64,000 nt of DNA from Autumnicola edwardsiae (GTDB taxonomy: Bacteria > Bacteroidota > Bacteroidia > Flavobacteriales > Flavobacteriaceae), in NCBI RefSeq assembly GCF_031846505.1, contig NZ_JAVRHP010000003.1, positions 25,538-89,537 of the forward strand. Direction: 5' to 3'. The position numbers and the translations under genes were made by a program. Numbering within the stretch: position 1 is the first letter of the stretch; each line of letters starts with the position of its first letter. The notes beneath the pieces were generated by a model. That model was not told the origin of the DNA. It saw only the letters and a list, made by a program, of their open reading frames with translations, and did no database searches. Below are positions 26,700-35,370 of this stretch, piece after piece.

Positions 26700-27790
26700 T
26701 GAGTAGGTTTTGAGATAATATTAGCTATAAATATACCTAATTGAGCAAAAACTAAAAACAATTCCAGAATCGGAAATAACCAAACCACATCTTTTTCGTC
26801 CAGCTTTGCGGCAGATTTATAATAAAGTATTGCTTTTACTAAAAGTACAGTACTAAAGATGGTAGCTAAAATTTGCCAATTTTCGGTAAATAGTATAGCG
26901 ACAGGCAAAATCCAGAACAAGACCTGAGAAAAATAGAACAGGCTTAGAAGAAACTGATGTTTTTTCTTGTAAGCTTTTGCTGTAGAAACGTGCCTCCTCT
27001 TCTGTTTTATCCAGTCTTTAAGAGAATTTTTAGGGACACTTCTCGTTATAGCACTCGGATAATCACAAATTGCGGTATTTGTTTTTGTGGCAGCTTCATT
27101 TACAAAAAGATCGTCATCCCCAGATCTTAGATGGAGATGATTTGCAAAGCCATTCTGCTCAAAAAAGAGAGTTGAGGTATATGCCAAATTTCTGCCTACA
27201 CCCATATAGGGACTACCCATTTTTGCGTAGGAGAAATACTGAATTGCGGTAAGGAGTGTTTCAAATCTTATCAATTTGTTCAGAAAAGAAGATTTATTTT
27301 TAACGTAGCCACCGTATCCTAAAACAATGGTTTTTTCCTGCTGAAGGTTTCTACACATCTCACTAACCCAGGATTTACTTTGCGGAGCACAATCGGCATC
27401 TGTAAAAAGCAGGTGTGCATATTTGGCTCTTTTAATGCCTAAAGTGAGTGCGTATTTTTTATTTGCCCAAAAAGCTTCATTATTTTTTACATCAACAATT
27501 TTTATCCTCGGATCAATTTCTTTAAATTTTTCCATTACTTCTAGGGTTTCATCCAGCGAAGCATCGTTTATAAGAATAACTTCAAAATTGGGATGATCCT
27601 GTTCTAAGATGGAAGGAAGAAAAGAGTTTAAATTCTGCGCTTCATTTTTACAACAAATAATGACAGAAACCGACGTTTCTGAAGGCGAGGGAGCCACGTA
27701 TTTAGAGGAGGCAAAACTAAAATAACTTATAAAATAGGTGAGATTGACTGCTGCAATGAGCAGAAAAGTAATCAGTAAAAGTGTTGACAT
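26690..27790 (-). CDS. Glycosyltransferase family 2, membrane-bound
   Basis: A 366-aa GT-A glycosyltransferase. An N-terminal membrane helix (about 4-25) is followed by SVIICCKNEAQN, DASLDET and the metal-binding FTDADCAPQ, then QKRRHVSTAKAYK (the QxxRW-like region, here KQKRRH) and two or three C-terminal membrane helices. It probably extends a surface or lipid-linked glycan from the cytoplasmic side; the product is unknown. Its end overlaps the sigma-factor start by 10 bp. Confidence 0.88.
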   Translation of the reverse strand: MSTLLLITFLLIAAVNLTYFISYFSFASSKYVAPSPSETSVSVIICCKNEAQNLNSFLPSILEQDHPNFEVILINDASLDETLEVMEKFKEIDPRIKIVDVKNNEAFWANKKYALTLGIKRAKYAHLLFTDADCAPQSKSWVSEMCRNLQQEKTIVLGYGGYVKNKSSFLNKLIRFETLLTAIQYFSYAKMGSPYMGVGRNLAYTSTLFFEQNGFANHLHLRSGDDDLFVNEAATKTNTAICDYPSAITRSVPKNSLKDWIKQKRRHVSTAKAYKKKHQFLLSLFYFSQVLFWILPVAILFTENWQILATIFSTVLLVKAILYYKSAAKLDEKDVVWLFPILELFLVFAQLGIFIANIISKPTHWK

Positions 27791-27795
27791 TCAGG

Positions 27796-28002
27796 TTAGC
27801 CGGCCTTTTCAGTATTAGAACAGTCACCAATCTCGTCAGGTAATTTTCCGCAATAACTACAGGCTTCCCCTTCTTTATTTAAAAAAGGATTCTGGCTGGC
27901 GCAAGTACCTGCAAATTTCCCATCTTTCTTTCCCCAGATTTTAATAGCAATTCCTGCAAAGGCAAGGGCTATTAAAATAAAACTTATTATAAATAATTGC
28001 AT
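27796..28002 (-). CDS. Small cysteine-rich membrane protein
   Basis: A 68-aa protein with one N-terminal membrane helix (LFIISFILIALAFAGIAIKI) and a short tail with four cysteines (GTCASQN, ACSYCGK, GDCSN) that could form a metal site or disulfides. It is first in the unit with the glycosyltransferase (5-bp gap) and sigma factor. The family is common in Flavobacteriia as far as I recall; no function is known. Confidence 0.7.
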   Translation of the reverse strand: MQLFIISFILIALAFAGIAIKIWGKKDGKFAGTCASQNPFLNKEGEACSYCGKLPDEIGDCSNTEKAG

Positions 28003-28022
28003 TACTTTGTCTTTTTCTAATG

Positions 28023-28030
28023 CAAAAATA
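28023..28030 (-). promoter_or_regulatory. -7 element of the small membrane protein/GT2/sigma unit
   Basis: On the minus strand this reads TATTTTTG, an exact TAnnTTTG match, 20 nt before the start codon at 28002. No clear -33 element. Confidence 0.5.
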
Positions 28031-28168
28031 AGAATAAAAAAAGGTCTGGGGAAATGTGGGAATTTTTTATGCGAATCTTTGCACTCTTTAACTAAAGTTT
28101 AATTGCAATTAACTGGATATTTAATAGTTACAGAATAACTTGCGATGTTGTAATTAAAAATGTAAAAT

Positions 28169-28774
28169 ATGAAGATGAAAAATATTATACTAATAGGTGC
28201 CTTTTCGGCTTTAATTTTCACTGCTTGTGAAGATAATGATAAGAAGGAACAGGAGCGGGCACAGGCTGAGCAGGTGGAAACCGAAAGAGAGGAAGCCTTA
28301 GCTGAAGAGCAGAGGGAGCTGGAAGGTAATAGCATTGTGGTAAAAACTATGGAGACCGATTCTTTAAGTACGTTAACCAATGCGCTTAAAAAAGCCGATT
28401 TGTCTGAAACTCTTAGAAAGGAACAAGGACCTTTTACTGTTTTTGCGCCAACAGATGCGGCTTTTAATGAGATAGACAAGGAAAAAATGGATAGCCTGAT
28501 GAATAATGACAATCAGGATGAACTTTCAGATTTACTCAAATACCACGTTGTTGAAGATGAAATTACTTCAGACGAACTAAGCCAGCAAATCCAGAGCAAT
28601 AATGGCGAATATACTTTTAATACCATGGCAGGTGAAGAGATTACGGCTATGATGAGTGGTGAGGATATTGTACTTAGGGATGGAAGTGGTAATACAGCCA
28701 CAATTACCCGCGCAGATATAAATGCTTCAAACGGGGTAGTGCACATGATAGATGCTGTAATTATGAAAAAATAA
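28169..28774 (+). CDS. Fasciclin-domain lipoprotein
   Basis: A 201-aa protein. Lipoprotein signal with Cys20 (ALIFTAC), a highly acidic, Glu/Gln-rich linker (about 22-50), then one FAS1 domain (about 60-200) with the family hallmarks GPFTVFAPTDAAFNEI, LLKYHVVEDEI and the closing NGVVHMIDAVIM. FAS1 lipoproteins mediate surface adhesion or matrix contact. It stands alone and is ended by a terminator. Confidence 0.9.
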   Translation: MKMKNIILIGAFSALIFTACEDNDKKEQERAQAEQVETEREEALAEEQRELEGNSIVVKTMETDSLSTLTNALKKADLSETLRKEQGPFTVFAPTDAAFNEIDKEKMDSLMNNDNQDELSDLLKYHVVEDEITSDELSQQIQSNNGEYTFNTMAGEEITAMMSGEDIVLRDGSGNTATITRADINASNGVVHMIDAVIMKK

Positions 28775-28810
28775 ATCCTGATTTCGCGATGAGGAGCAAA
28801 TAAATAAAAC

Positions 28811-28848
28811 CGGGAGACTACTTTTAAAGTAGCCTCTCGTTTTTTTTT
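28811..28848 (+). terminator. Rho-independent terminator after the fasciclin gene
   Basis: CGGGAGACTACTTT pairs with the following AAAGTAGCCTCTCG arm (28811-28839, near-perfect), followed by nine or more Ts. It lies directly against the 3' end of the convergent murB and may serve both directions. Confidence 0.85.
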
Positions 28849-29861
28849 CAGAATATATTAACCTCAGGTTCGAGCCGAATTTTAAATCTGTCTTCTACCG
28901 TTTCCTGAACTTTGTTCGATAATTGCAAAATTTCGGTTCCCGTTGCTGTTCCATAGTTTACCAGCACAAGCGCCTGATCTTTATGAACGCCGGCGTCGCC
29001 TTCTCTATAGCCTTTTAACCCGGCTTTTTCAATTAACCATCCTGCCGGGATTTTTACTTCCCGGGTTGAGACGGGATAAGAAGGGATTTCGGGATATTCC
29101 TGCTGCAGCTTCTCAAAATGCTTTACCGGAATAACCGGATTTTTAAAAAAACTTCCGCTATTCCCAAGAAGTTTTGGGTTTGGTAATTTTGCCTTTCTTA
29201 TAGAGATTACAGCGTCAGAAATTTCTTTTACTCCTGCCAGTTTTATATTTCTCTCATCCAGGGCATTCTTAATGGCACCGTAACTGGTGCGTAGAATATG
29301 GTTTTTCTTCGTTAATCTAAAGGTGACACTGGTGATAATAAATTGACCTTTTAATTTGTTCTTAAAAACTGAATTGCGGTAGTCGAATTCACATAAATTT
29401 TTACTGAAGGTCTTCTGCTCAAGGGTTTGGATGCTAATAGCTTCGCATTCTTCAAAAACATCCTTTAATTCTACTCCGTAAGCTCCAATATTCTGAATAG
29501 GGGCAGTTCCCACATTGCCGGGAATAAGGGATAGATTTTCCAAACCGCCAAAACCCTGTGCGAGTGTCCAGAGAACAAATTCGTGCCAGTTTTCACCGGC
29601 ACTGGCCTTTACAAGAACTTCATCTTCATTTTGAGAAATAATTTCTTTTCCTTTTAAATCTATATGAAGAACGGTTTTTTCAATATTTTTTGTCAGAAGC
29701 ATATTGCTTCCGCCCCCGAGGATGAAAAGTTCGGAAGCATAGGTTTGCGCCAGGACCTCTTTAAGATCTTCTACGCTGCTTACAGATATAAAGCGCCTGG
29801 CCCTTACGTCAATTCCAAACGTATTATATTCCTTTAAAGAGGCGTTGCGCAATACATGCAT
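28848..29861 (-). CDS. murB: UDP-N-acetylenolpyruvoylglucosamine reductase
   Basis: A 337-aa flavoprotein that reduces enolpyruvyl-UDP-GlcNAc to UDP-MurNAc in peptidoglycan synthesis. FAD-binding GGGSNML is at 49-55; FDYRNSVFK and GSFFKNPV (catalytic Ser region) follow, and the C-terminal PAGWLIEKAGLKG is the type I signature. It begins 1 nt after the aminotransferase stop, so they are co-transcribed. Confidence 0.96.
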   Translation of the reverse strand: MHVLRNASLKEYNTFGIDVRARRFISVSSVEDLKEVLAQTYASELFILGGGSNMLLTKNIEKTVLHIDLKGKEIISQNEDEVLVKASAGENWHEFVLWTLAQGFGGLENLSLIPGNVGTAPIQNIGAYGVELKDVFEECEAISIQTLEQKTFSKNLCEFDYRNSVFKNKLKGQFIITSVTFRLTKKNHILRTSYGAIKNALDERNIKLAGVKEISDAVISIRKAKLPNPKLLGNSGSFFKNPVIPVKHFEKLQQEYPEIPSYPVSTREVKIPAGWLIEKAGLKGYREGDAGVHKDQALVLVNYGTATGTEILQLSNKVQETVEDRFKIRLEPEVNIF

Positions 29862-29862
29862 A

Positions 29863-31053
29863 CTACTTGTTATATTTCTTTAACGCTTCTTCGAGAATGG
29901 CTATTGAACGCTCAAGGTTCTCCCTTTTCAAAACGTAGGCTATTCTCACCTGGTTTAGTCCTGTATTTGGAGTAGAGTAAAAACCTGCTGCCGGTGCAAC
30001 CATTACTGTTTCGTTATTATGCTGAAAATTCTCTAAAAGCCATTTTGCAAAATCTTCGGCATTTTCTACAGGAAGTTCTGCTATGCAATAGAAAGCTCCT
30101 TTTGGTTTGGCAACTTTAACTCCTTTAATTTTTTCCAGGCCTTCTATAAGAATGTTTCTTCTAAGAGTGTATTCCTTATTAACATCGTCAAAATACTCCT
30201 GCGGGGTGTCCAAAGCTGCTTCGCTGGCTATTTGAGCAAAAGTAGGCGGACTCAGTCTTGCTTGTGCAAACTTCATGGCAGCAGCGGTTACTTCTTTGTT
30301 CTTAGAGACAAGGCAACCAATCCTGGCACCGCACATGCTGTATCTCTTGGAAACAGAATCTACCATTATGGCGTGTTCTTCTAATCCAGCAATACTCATA
30401 ATAGAATGATGTGTTACTCCGTCGTATGCAAATTCGCGGTAAACTTCGTCGGCAACTACAAAAATATCATGCTTTAGAGCGAGATCTGCTATTTGCTGAA
30501 TTTCATCTTTAGTATAGAGGTAGCCGGTGGGGTTCCCGGGATTGCATAGAAGTATCGCCTTGGTTCTATCTGTGATCAGGTTTTCAAATTCACTTATTGG
30601 AGGCAAGGCAAAATTGTCTTCAAAAGAAGCCTGTATAGGCACAATGTTTACACCCGAAGTTTCTGCAAATGCATTATAATTGGCATAGAAAGGTTCAGGA
30701 ATAATTATTTCGTCCCCAGGGTCTGTTATACTTCCCATGGTAAAGTTAAGCGCTTCAGAACCTCCTGTTGTAATTATAATATCATCGCTGCTAACCGGGA
30801 TATCGTGTTTCTTGTAGTACTCTGCCAGTTTTTCCCTGTAACTTAGAAAGCCCGCCGAATGACTATAGGAAAGAACTTCAATAGAATTGTTTTTTATAGC
30901 ATCCAGTGCTCCTTGCGGAGTTTTAATATCTGGTTGGCCAATATTTAACTGGTAAATTGTCCTACCTTCCCGTATAGCGGCTTCTGCATAAGGAACAAGC
31001 TTTCTAATAGGGGATTGGGGCATGTTTTGGCCCTTCTGTGAAATATTAGGCAT
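29863..31053 (-). CDS. Class I/II PLP-dependent aminotransferase (aspartate-aminotransferase-like)
   Basis: A 396-aa fold-type I aminotransferase. LNIGQPDIKTP and CNPGNPTGYLY are typical, and the PLP Lys sits in MVDSVSKRYSMCGARIG. Residues near the C-terminus (NQVRIAYVL) bind the substrate carboxylate. The exact amino-acid pair cannot be read from sequence. I prefer the ATG at 31053 over an in-frame TTG three codons upstream. It is transcribed with murB. Confidence 0.9.
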   Translation of the reverse strand: MPNISQKGQNMPQSPIRKLVPYAEAAIREGRTIYQLNIGQPDIKTPQGALDAIKNNSIEVLSYSHSAGFLSYREKLAEYYKKHDIPVSSDDIIITTGGSEALNFTMGSITDPGDEIIIPEPFYANYNAFAETSGVNIVPIQASFEDNFALPPISEFENLITDRTKAILLCNPGNPTGYLYTKDEIQQIADLALKHDIFVVADEVYREFAYDGVTHHSIMSIAGLEEHAIMVDSVSKRYSMCGARIGCLVSKNKEVTAAAMKFAQARLSPPTFAQIASEAALDTPQEYFDDVNKEYTLRRNILIEGLEKIKGVKVAKPKGAFYCIAELPVENAEDFAKWLLENFQHNNETVMVAPAAGFYSTPNTGLNQVRIAYVLKRENLERSIAILEEALKKYNK

Positions 31054-31083
31054 AATTATCAATTTTTAGAGAGTACAAAAGTG

Positions 31084-31091
31084 CAAAAATA
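31084..31091 (-). promoter_or_regulatory. -7 element of the aminotransferase-murB operon
   Basis: On the minus strand this reads TATTTTTG, an exact TAnnTTTG match, 30 nt before the ATG at 31053. Confidence 0.5.
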
Positions 31092-31195
31092 TTAGTAGAA
31101 TTAATAGGTTTTCTGGGTAATATGTAGAAGATTGCCAGTGAAAAAAAAGGACGTATAGGGCTAATTTTTTTTCTGTTTCAGGCTTCATAATAAAC

Positions 31196-31221
31196 AAAAA
31201 AACCTCCCAAATTTGGGAGGT
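31196..31221 (-). terminator. Rho-independent terminator of the DUF1573 gene
   Basis: On the minus strand ACCTCCCAAATTTGGGAGGT is a perfect palindrome followed by seven Ts. Confidence 0.85.
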
Positions 31222-31246
31222 CTGGATCATTGGAAAAAAGTCAATT

Positions 31247-31636
31247 TTAACTTTCTGTAGCTTCTTCAGCTAATACTTTTCCTTTTATCTTAAGGGCTTT
31301 TGTAGGCTCTTCGGCATTGGAATATACAGTTACCGTTTTTCTTATAGGTCCAACCCTTTTAGTGTCGTATTTCACTTCAATTGTTCCGGTTTCTCCCGGT
31401 GCAATGGGGCTCTCTGGTTTTGTAGGTATAGTACACCCACAGCTGGAGGCCACGTCTTTAATTACAAGTGGCGCATCTCCCGTATTTGTAAACTCAAATA
31501 CCCGAACTCCGTCACTTCCTTTCTTTATTTCGCCATAGTCAATCGTTTCAGACTTAAACTGCATCTTAGCTGTCTGGGCAAGAGAAGTACCCACGCCTGC
31601 TAAGACCAATATGGCAATCATTACTAGCTTTTTCAT
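31247..31636 (-). CDS. DUF1573 periplasmic protein
   Basis: A 129-aa protein with a signal peptide (about 1-20, TSLAQ) and an immunoglobulin-like DUF1573 domain. FEFTNTGDAPLVIKDVASSCGCTIPTKPESPIAPGETGTIEVKYDT contains the family's CGCT motif (about 66-69) and PxxPGxxGxI turn. The family is abundant in Bacteroidota and its role is unknown. It is monocistronic with its own terminator. Confidence 0.92.
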   Translation of the reverse strand: MKKLVMIAILVLAGVGTSLAQTAKMQFKSETIDYGEIKKGSDGVRVFEFTNTGDAPLVIKDVASSCGCTIPTKPESPIAPGETGTIEVKYDTKRVGPIRKTVTVYSNAEEPTKALKIKGKVLAEEATES

Positions 31637-31733
31637 AATTTTAGATTTAGATAGAAAGTAAAGATAAGCTGAATTAAAAAAACAGGCAAAATTTTAATCA
31701 ATTCAACTTCTTTTAAAATCCTTCAGTTATAAT

Positions 31734-31741
31734 TACTTTTG
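31734..31741 (+). promoter_or_regulatory. -7 element of valS
   Basis: TACTTTTG is an exact TAnnTTTG match 27 nt before the valS ATG. It overlaps an alternative in-frame TTG at 31739, which argues against starting translation there. Confidence 0.55.
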
Positions 31742-31768
31742 CCATTATTTCAAAAATTAGACCAAATT

Positions 31769-34399
31769 ATGGCTATTGCTTCCCATTATAACGCAAAACA
31801 AGTTGAAGACAAGTGGTACAAATACTGGATGGAAAACGGCTATTTCCATTCAGAAGTAGATGAAAGGGAGCCTTACACCATTGTAATTCCTCCGCCAAAC
31901 GTCACCGGTATTTTGCACATGGGCCACATGCTGAATAATACAATTCAGGATGTTTTGGTAAGACGGGCCCGTTTAAAGGGCTTTAATGCCTGCTGGGTTC
32001 CCGGGACAGATCATGCTTCTATTGCAACTGAAGCTAAAGTTGTAGCTAAACTTAAAGCTGAAGGAATTAATAAAAACGACCTGAGCCGCGAAGAATTTCT
32101 GGAACATGCCTGGGAGTGGACGCATAAGCACGGGGGGATAATTCTGGAGCAATTAAAAAAGCTGGGAGCCTCCTGTGACTGGGAAAGAACGAAGTTTACG
32201 ATGGATGAAAAGATGTCTGCTTCAGTCATTAAGGTTTTTATTGATTTATATGAAAAGGGGTTGATTTACAGGGGTTACCGAATGGTCAACTGGGATCCTG
32301 AAGCAAAGACCACCTTGTCTGATGAGGAAGTTATTCACCAGGAAAAACAAGGGCATCTTTATTATTTGAAGTACAAAATTGAAGGTAGTGATGATACTTT
32401 AACCATTGCCACCACAAGGCCCGAAACTATTTTAGGAGATACGGCAATATGTATAAACCCCAATGATGAACGATTTTTTCATCTTAAAGGTAAGAAAGCT
32501 ATTGTTCCTATTAATAATCGCGTGATTCCAATAATTGAAGATGAATATGTAGACCTGGAATTTGGTACGGGATGTTTAAAGGTTACTCCGGCGCATGACG
32601 AGAATGACAAAATGTTGGGTGATAAGCATGATCTTGAAGTTATCGACATTTTAAACGATGATGCGACCCTTAATTCCTACGGATTGCATTATGAAGGTAA
32701 AGACCGGTTTGTGGTAAGAAAAGAAATTACTGCGGAATTAAAAGAACTGGGAATCCTGGTTAAAACCGAAGAACATATCAATAAAGTAGGCACCAGCGAA
32801 CGTACCGGAGCGGTTATAGAGCCAAAATTGAGCGATCAATGGTTTTTAAAGATGAAAGATCTTGCCGAACCTGCAATAAAAGCGGTGGTTGGTGACGATA
32901 TTAACCTTGTACCGGATAAATTCCTGAACACCTACAAACACTGGATGGAAAACGTACGGGATTGGAATGTATCCCGGCAATTATGGTGGGGGCAGCAGAT
33001 TCCTGCTTATTACTATGGTGATGGGAAAGAAGATTTTGTTGTTGCTGAAAATCCTGAAGCTGCACTCGAAAAAGTGAAAGAAAAGACAGGTAGCCAAAAA
33101 TGGCAATTATCGGACATGATTCAGGATCAGGATGCTTTGGACACCTGGTTTTCTTCCTGGCTGTGGCCAATGAGTGTCTTTAATGGTATTCTGGAGCCGG
33201 AAAACGAAGAAATTCAATACTATTACCCTACAAACGACCTTGTAACTGCTCCTGAAATCCTCTTTTTCTGGGTAGCGCGCATGATTATGGCTGGATATGA
33301 GTATCGCGGAGAACGACCTTTTAAAAACGTCTATTTAACAGGAATAGTTCGCGATAAACAGCGCCGGAAGATGTCAAAATCCCTCGGAAATTCGCCAGAT
33401 CCACTCGGTTTAATCGAACAATATGGTGCCGATGGTGTTAGGGTAGGGATGTTATTAAGTTCTCCTGCCGGGAACGATCTTATGTTTGATGAAGACCTTT
33501 GCAAGCAGGGTAGTGCGTTCACAAACAAAATATGGAATGCCTTCCGTCTTGTAAAAGGCTGGGAAGTTTCCGAAGAAAAAGAACAGGACGATACCTCGAA
33601 AATTGCCATTAATTGGTATAGGGCAAAATTTCAAAAAGCACTGCACGAAATTGAAGATCACTTCGATAAATACAGGATTAGCGATGCTTTAATGGCCACT
33701 TACAAACTTATCTGGGACGATTACTGTTCCTGGTTCCTTGAAATGGTAAAACCTGCTTTTGGAGAACCTATGGATGCCATTACTTTTAAAGAAGTTATTG
33801 CCATTCTTGAAGATAACCTGAAGATATTGCATCCGTTTACTCCGTTTTCTTCCGAAGAAATCTGGCAGGAAATAACAGGAAGGACTCCGCAGGAAGCTTT
33901 AATTATAGCAAAGTGGCCGGAAATAAAATCTTTTGATGAGAAGATCATTTCAGAGTTTAGTGTGGCCGCTGAGGTTATTACGGGGATTAGAAAAGTAAGA
34001 AAAGAGAAGAATATATCTTTTAAAAATGAGATTGAGTTTAAAGTTTTAAATAACGAAGAAACTTCAATTTTCTTTGACCCTGTAATTTCTAAAATGGGAA
34101 ATCTTTCTAAACTGGAATATGTAGACCGGCAGGTTGAAGGCGCATTATCCTTTCGTGTAAAATCGAACGATTATTTTGTGCCTGTAACGGGAGCTATAGA
34201 TATTGATGCTGAAATAAAGAAACTGGAAGAGGAACTTACCTATACTGAAGGTTTTCTGAAATCTGTAGATAAAAAACTTTCTAACGAGCGGTTTGTGAAT
34301 AATGCACCGGAAAAAGTGGTTGCTATAGAGAAAGCAAAAAAAGCAGATGCCGAATCTAAAGTAGAGGCTTTAAAGGCTAGTCTAAAAAGCCTGCAATAG
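31769..34399 (+). CDS. valS: Valyl-tRNA synthetase
   Basis: An 876-aa class I synthetase that charges tRNA-Val and edits Thr. The HIGH-type motif is GILHMGHML (His50-His53), the editing CP1 domain contains TTRPETILGDTAICINP, and KMSKS starts at residue 534. The C-terminal coiled-coil arm is visible at about 805-876. The ATG at 31769 is preferred because the promoter element overlaps the upstream TTG. An 18-of-19 match to a dispersed intergenic motif (AAAAATGGCAATTATCG) occurs at 33096-33112. Confidence 0.97.
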   Translation: MAIASHYNAKQVEDKWYKYWMENGYFHSEVDEREPYTIVIPPPNVTGILHMGHMLNNTIQDVLVRRARLKGFNACWVPGTDHASIATEAKVVAKLKAEGINKNDLSREEFLEHAWEWTHKHGGIILEQLKKLGASCDWERTKFTMDEKMSASVIKVFIDLYEKGLIYRGYRMVNWDPEAKTTLSDEEVIHQEKQGHLYYLKYKIEGSDDTLTIATTRPETILGDTAICINPNDERFFHLKGKKAIVPINNRVIPIIEDEYVDLEFGTGCLKVTPAHDENDKMLGDKHDLEVIDILNDDATLNSYGLHYEGKDRFVVRKEITAELKELGILVKTEEHINKVGTSERTGAVIEPKLSDQWFLKMKDLAEPAIKAVVGDDINLVPDKFLNTYKHWMENVRDWNVSRQLWWGQQIPAYYYGDGKEDFVVAENPEAALEKVKEKTGSQKWQLSDMIQDQDALDTWFSSWLWPMSVFNGILEPENEEIQYYYPTNDLVTAPEILFFWVARMIMAGYEYRGERPFKNVYLTGIVRDKQRRKMSKSLGNSPDPLGLIEQYGADGVRVGMLLSSPAGNDLMFDEDLCKQGSAFTNKIWNAFRLVKGWEVSEEKEQDDTSKIAINWYRAKFQKALHEIEDHFDKYRISDALMATYKLIWDDYCSWFLEMVKPAFGEPMDAITFKEVIAILEDNLKILHPFTPFSSEEIWQEITGRTPQEALIIAKWPEIKSFDEKIISEFSVAAEVITGIRKVRKEKNISFKNEIEFKVLNNEETSIFFDPVISKMGNLSKLEYVDRQVEGALSFRVKSNDYFVPVTGAIDIDAEIKKLEEELTYTEGFLKSVDKKLSNERFVNNAPEKVVAIEKAKKADAESKVEALKASLKSLQ

Positions 34400-34429
34400 G
34401 AGCTTACTAGAAATAAATGGCAGTATGGC

Positions 34430-34705
34430 TTAATCTATGCTGCCAATATATTCTTCTACAAGATCGATATATTTTTCCTGCGCCTCCTGCTTTGTCAGGT
34501 TTTTTACCTGGACTAAAGCATTTACTTTAAATGCAGAACGTAAATCTCCATCGCTTGTTGGAGGGAGATAAAAACCATTCTTTGAAGTAGCACGCTTGTA
34601 ATAAGCATAGAAGTGAAGTAATACGTCCGGTGGAAACTTTTGCTCCGTAGTACTTGCCATTTTATAGGCCTTTAAAAACTTTTTATAATTTTCCTCTGGC
34701 ATCAT
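34430..34705 (-). CDS. Acyl-CoA-binding protein
   Basis: A 91-aa four-helix protein of the ACBP family. The hallmark LLHFYAYYKRAT (about 30-40) carries the Tyr and Lys that hold the CoA phosphate; AFKVNALVQVKNLTKQEAQEKYIDLV matches the C-terminal helices (usually WxxxxGxxKxxA). ACBP is mainly eukaryotic but occurs in some Bacteroidota. It follows psd by 8 bp on the same strand, so it probably delivers acyl-CoA or acyl groups for phospholipid synthesis. Confidence 0.85.
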   Translation of the reverse strand: MMPEENYKKFLKAYKMASTTEQKFPPDVLLHFYAYYKRATSKNGFYLPPTSDGDLRSAFKVNALVQVKNLTKQEAQEKYIDLVEEYIGSID

Positions 34706-34713
34706 TCATCCAA

Positions 34714-35370
34714 TTAATCCTGAATTTTTCCTATCACAGTAACGCCACCTTTAACCTTTTGGTTAAGTTCTACATTTAATGGTGTACCTAAAGGCATAAA
34801 AACATCTACACGCGAACCAAATTTAATAAAACCGCTGTCGCTTCCCTGTACAACTTCATCTCCTTCCTTAGCATAATTCACTATTCGCTTTGCCATGGCT
34901 CCGGCAATTTGCCTGTAAAGAATTTCTCCTGTTACTTCATTTTCTACCACTACCGTAGTCCTTTCGTTCTCTTCACTGGATTTAGGATGCCAGGCAACGA
35001 GAAATTTGCCGGGATGATATTTGCTGAATTTTACTTTTCCTCCTACGGGATGGCGGGTAACATGTACATTTATTGGAGACATGAAAATCGACACCTGTAG
35101 CCTTTTATCTTTAAAATATTCTTTTTCATGAACTTCTTCAATAACTACAACTTTTCCGTCTACCGGTGACACAACAGTTTCCTTGTTAATTGCCGTCGCT
35201 CTCTTCGGATTTCTGAAAAACTGGAGGACGAGCAGGAAAAGTAATATTGTTACGATTAGGATTGCGAATTTAATCCAGTACGTGTTTATTAAACTGTAAC
35301 TTAGAACATTTATTGCAATTAAAAGAATTGCAGTAACGATCATTATCTTGTAACCTTCTTTATGAAACAT
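34714..35370 (-). CDS. psd: Phosphatidylserine decarboxylase family protein
   Basis: A 218-aa, pyruvoyl-type decarboxylase (short form) that makes phosphatidylethanolamine. Two N-terminal membrane helices (about 10-48) precede VSPVDGKVVVIEEV and FMSPINVHVTRHPVGG. Self-cleavage is expected at Gly-Ser in KFGSRVDVFMP near the C-terminus. It overlaps cdsA by 11 bp, so the two steps of phospholipid synthesis are translationally linked. Confidence 0.93.
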   Translation of the reverse strand: MFHKEGYKIMIVTAILLIAINVLSYSLINTYWIKFAILIVTILLFLLVLQFFRNPKRATAINKETVVSPVDGKVVVIEEVHEKEYFKDKRLQVSIFMSPINVHVTRHPVGGKVKFSKYHPGKFLVAWHPKSSEENERTTVVVENEVTGEILYRQIAGAMAKRIVNYAKEGDEVVQGSDSGFIKFGSRVDVFMPLGTPLNVELNQKVKGGVTVIGKIQD

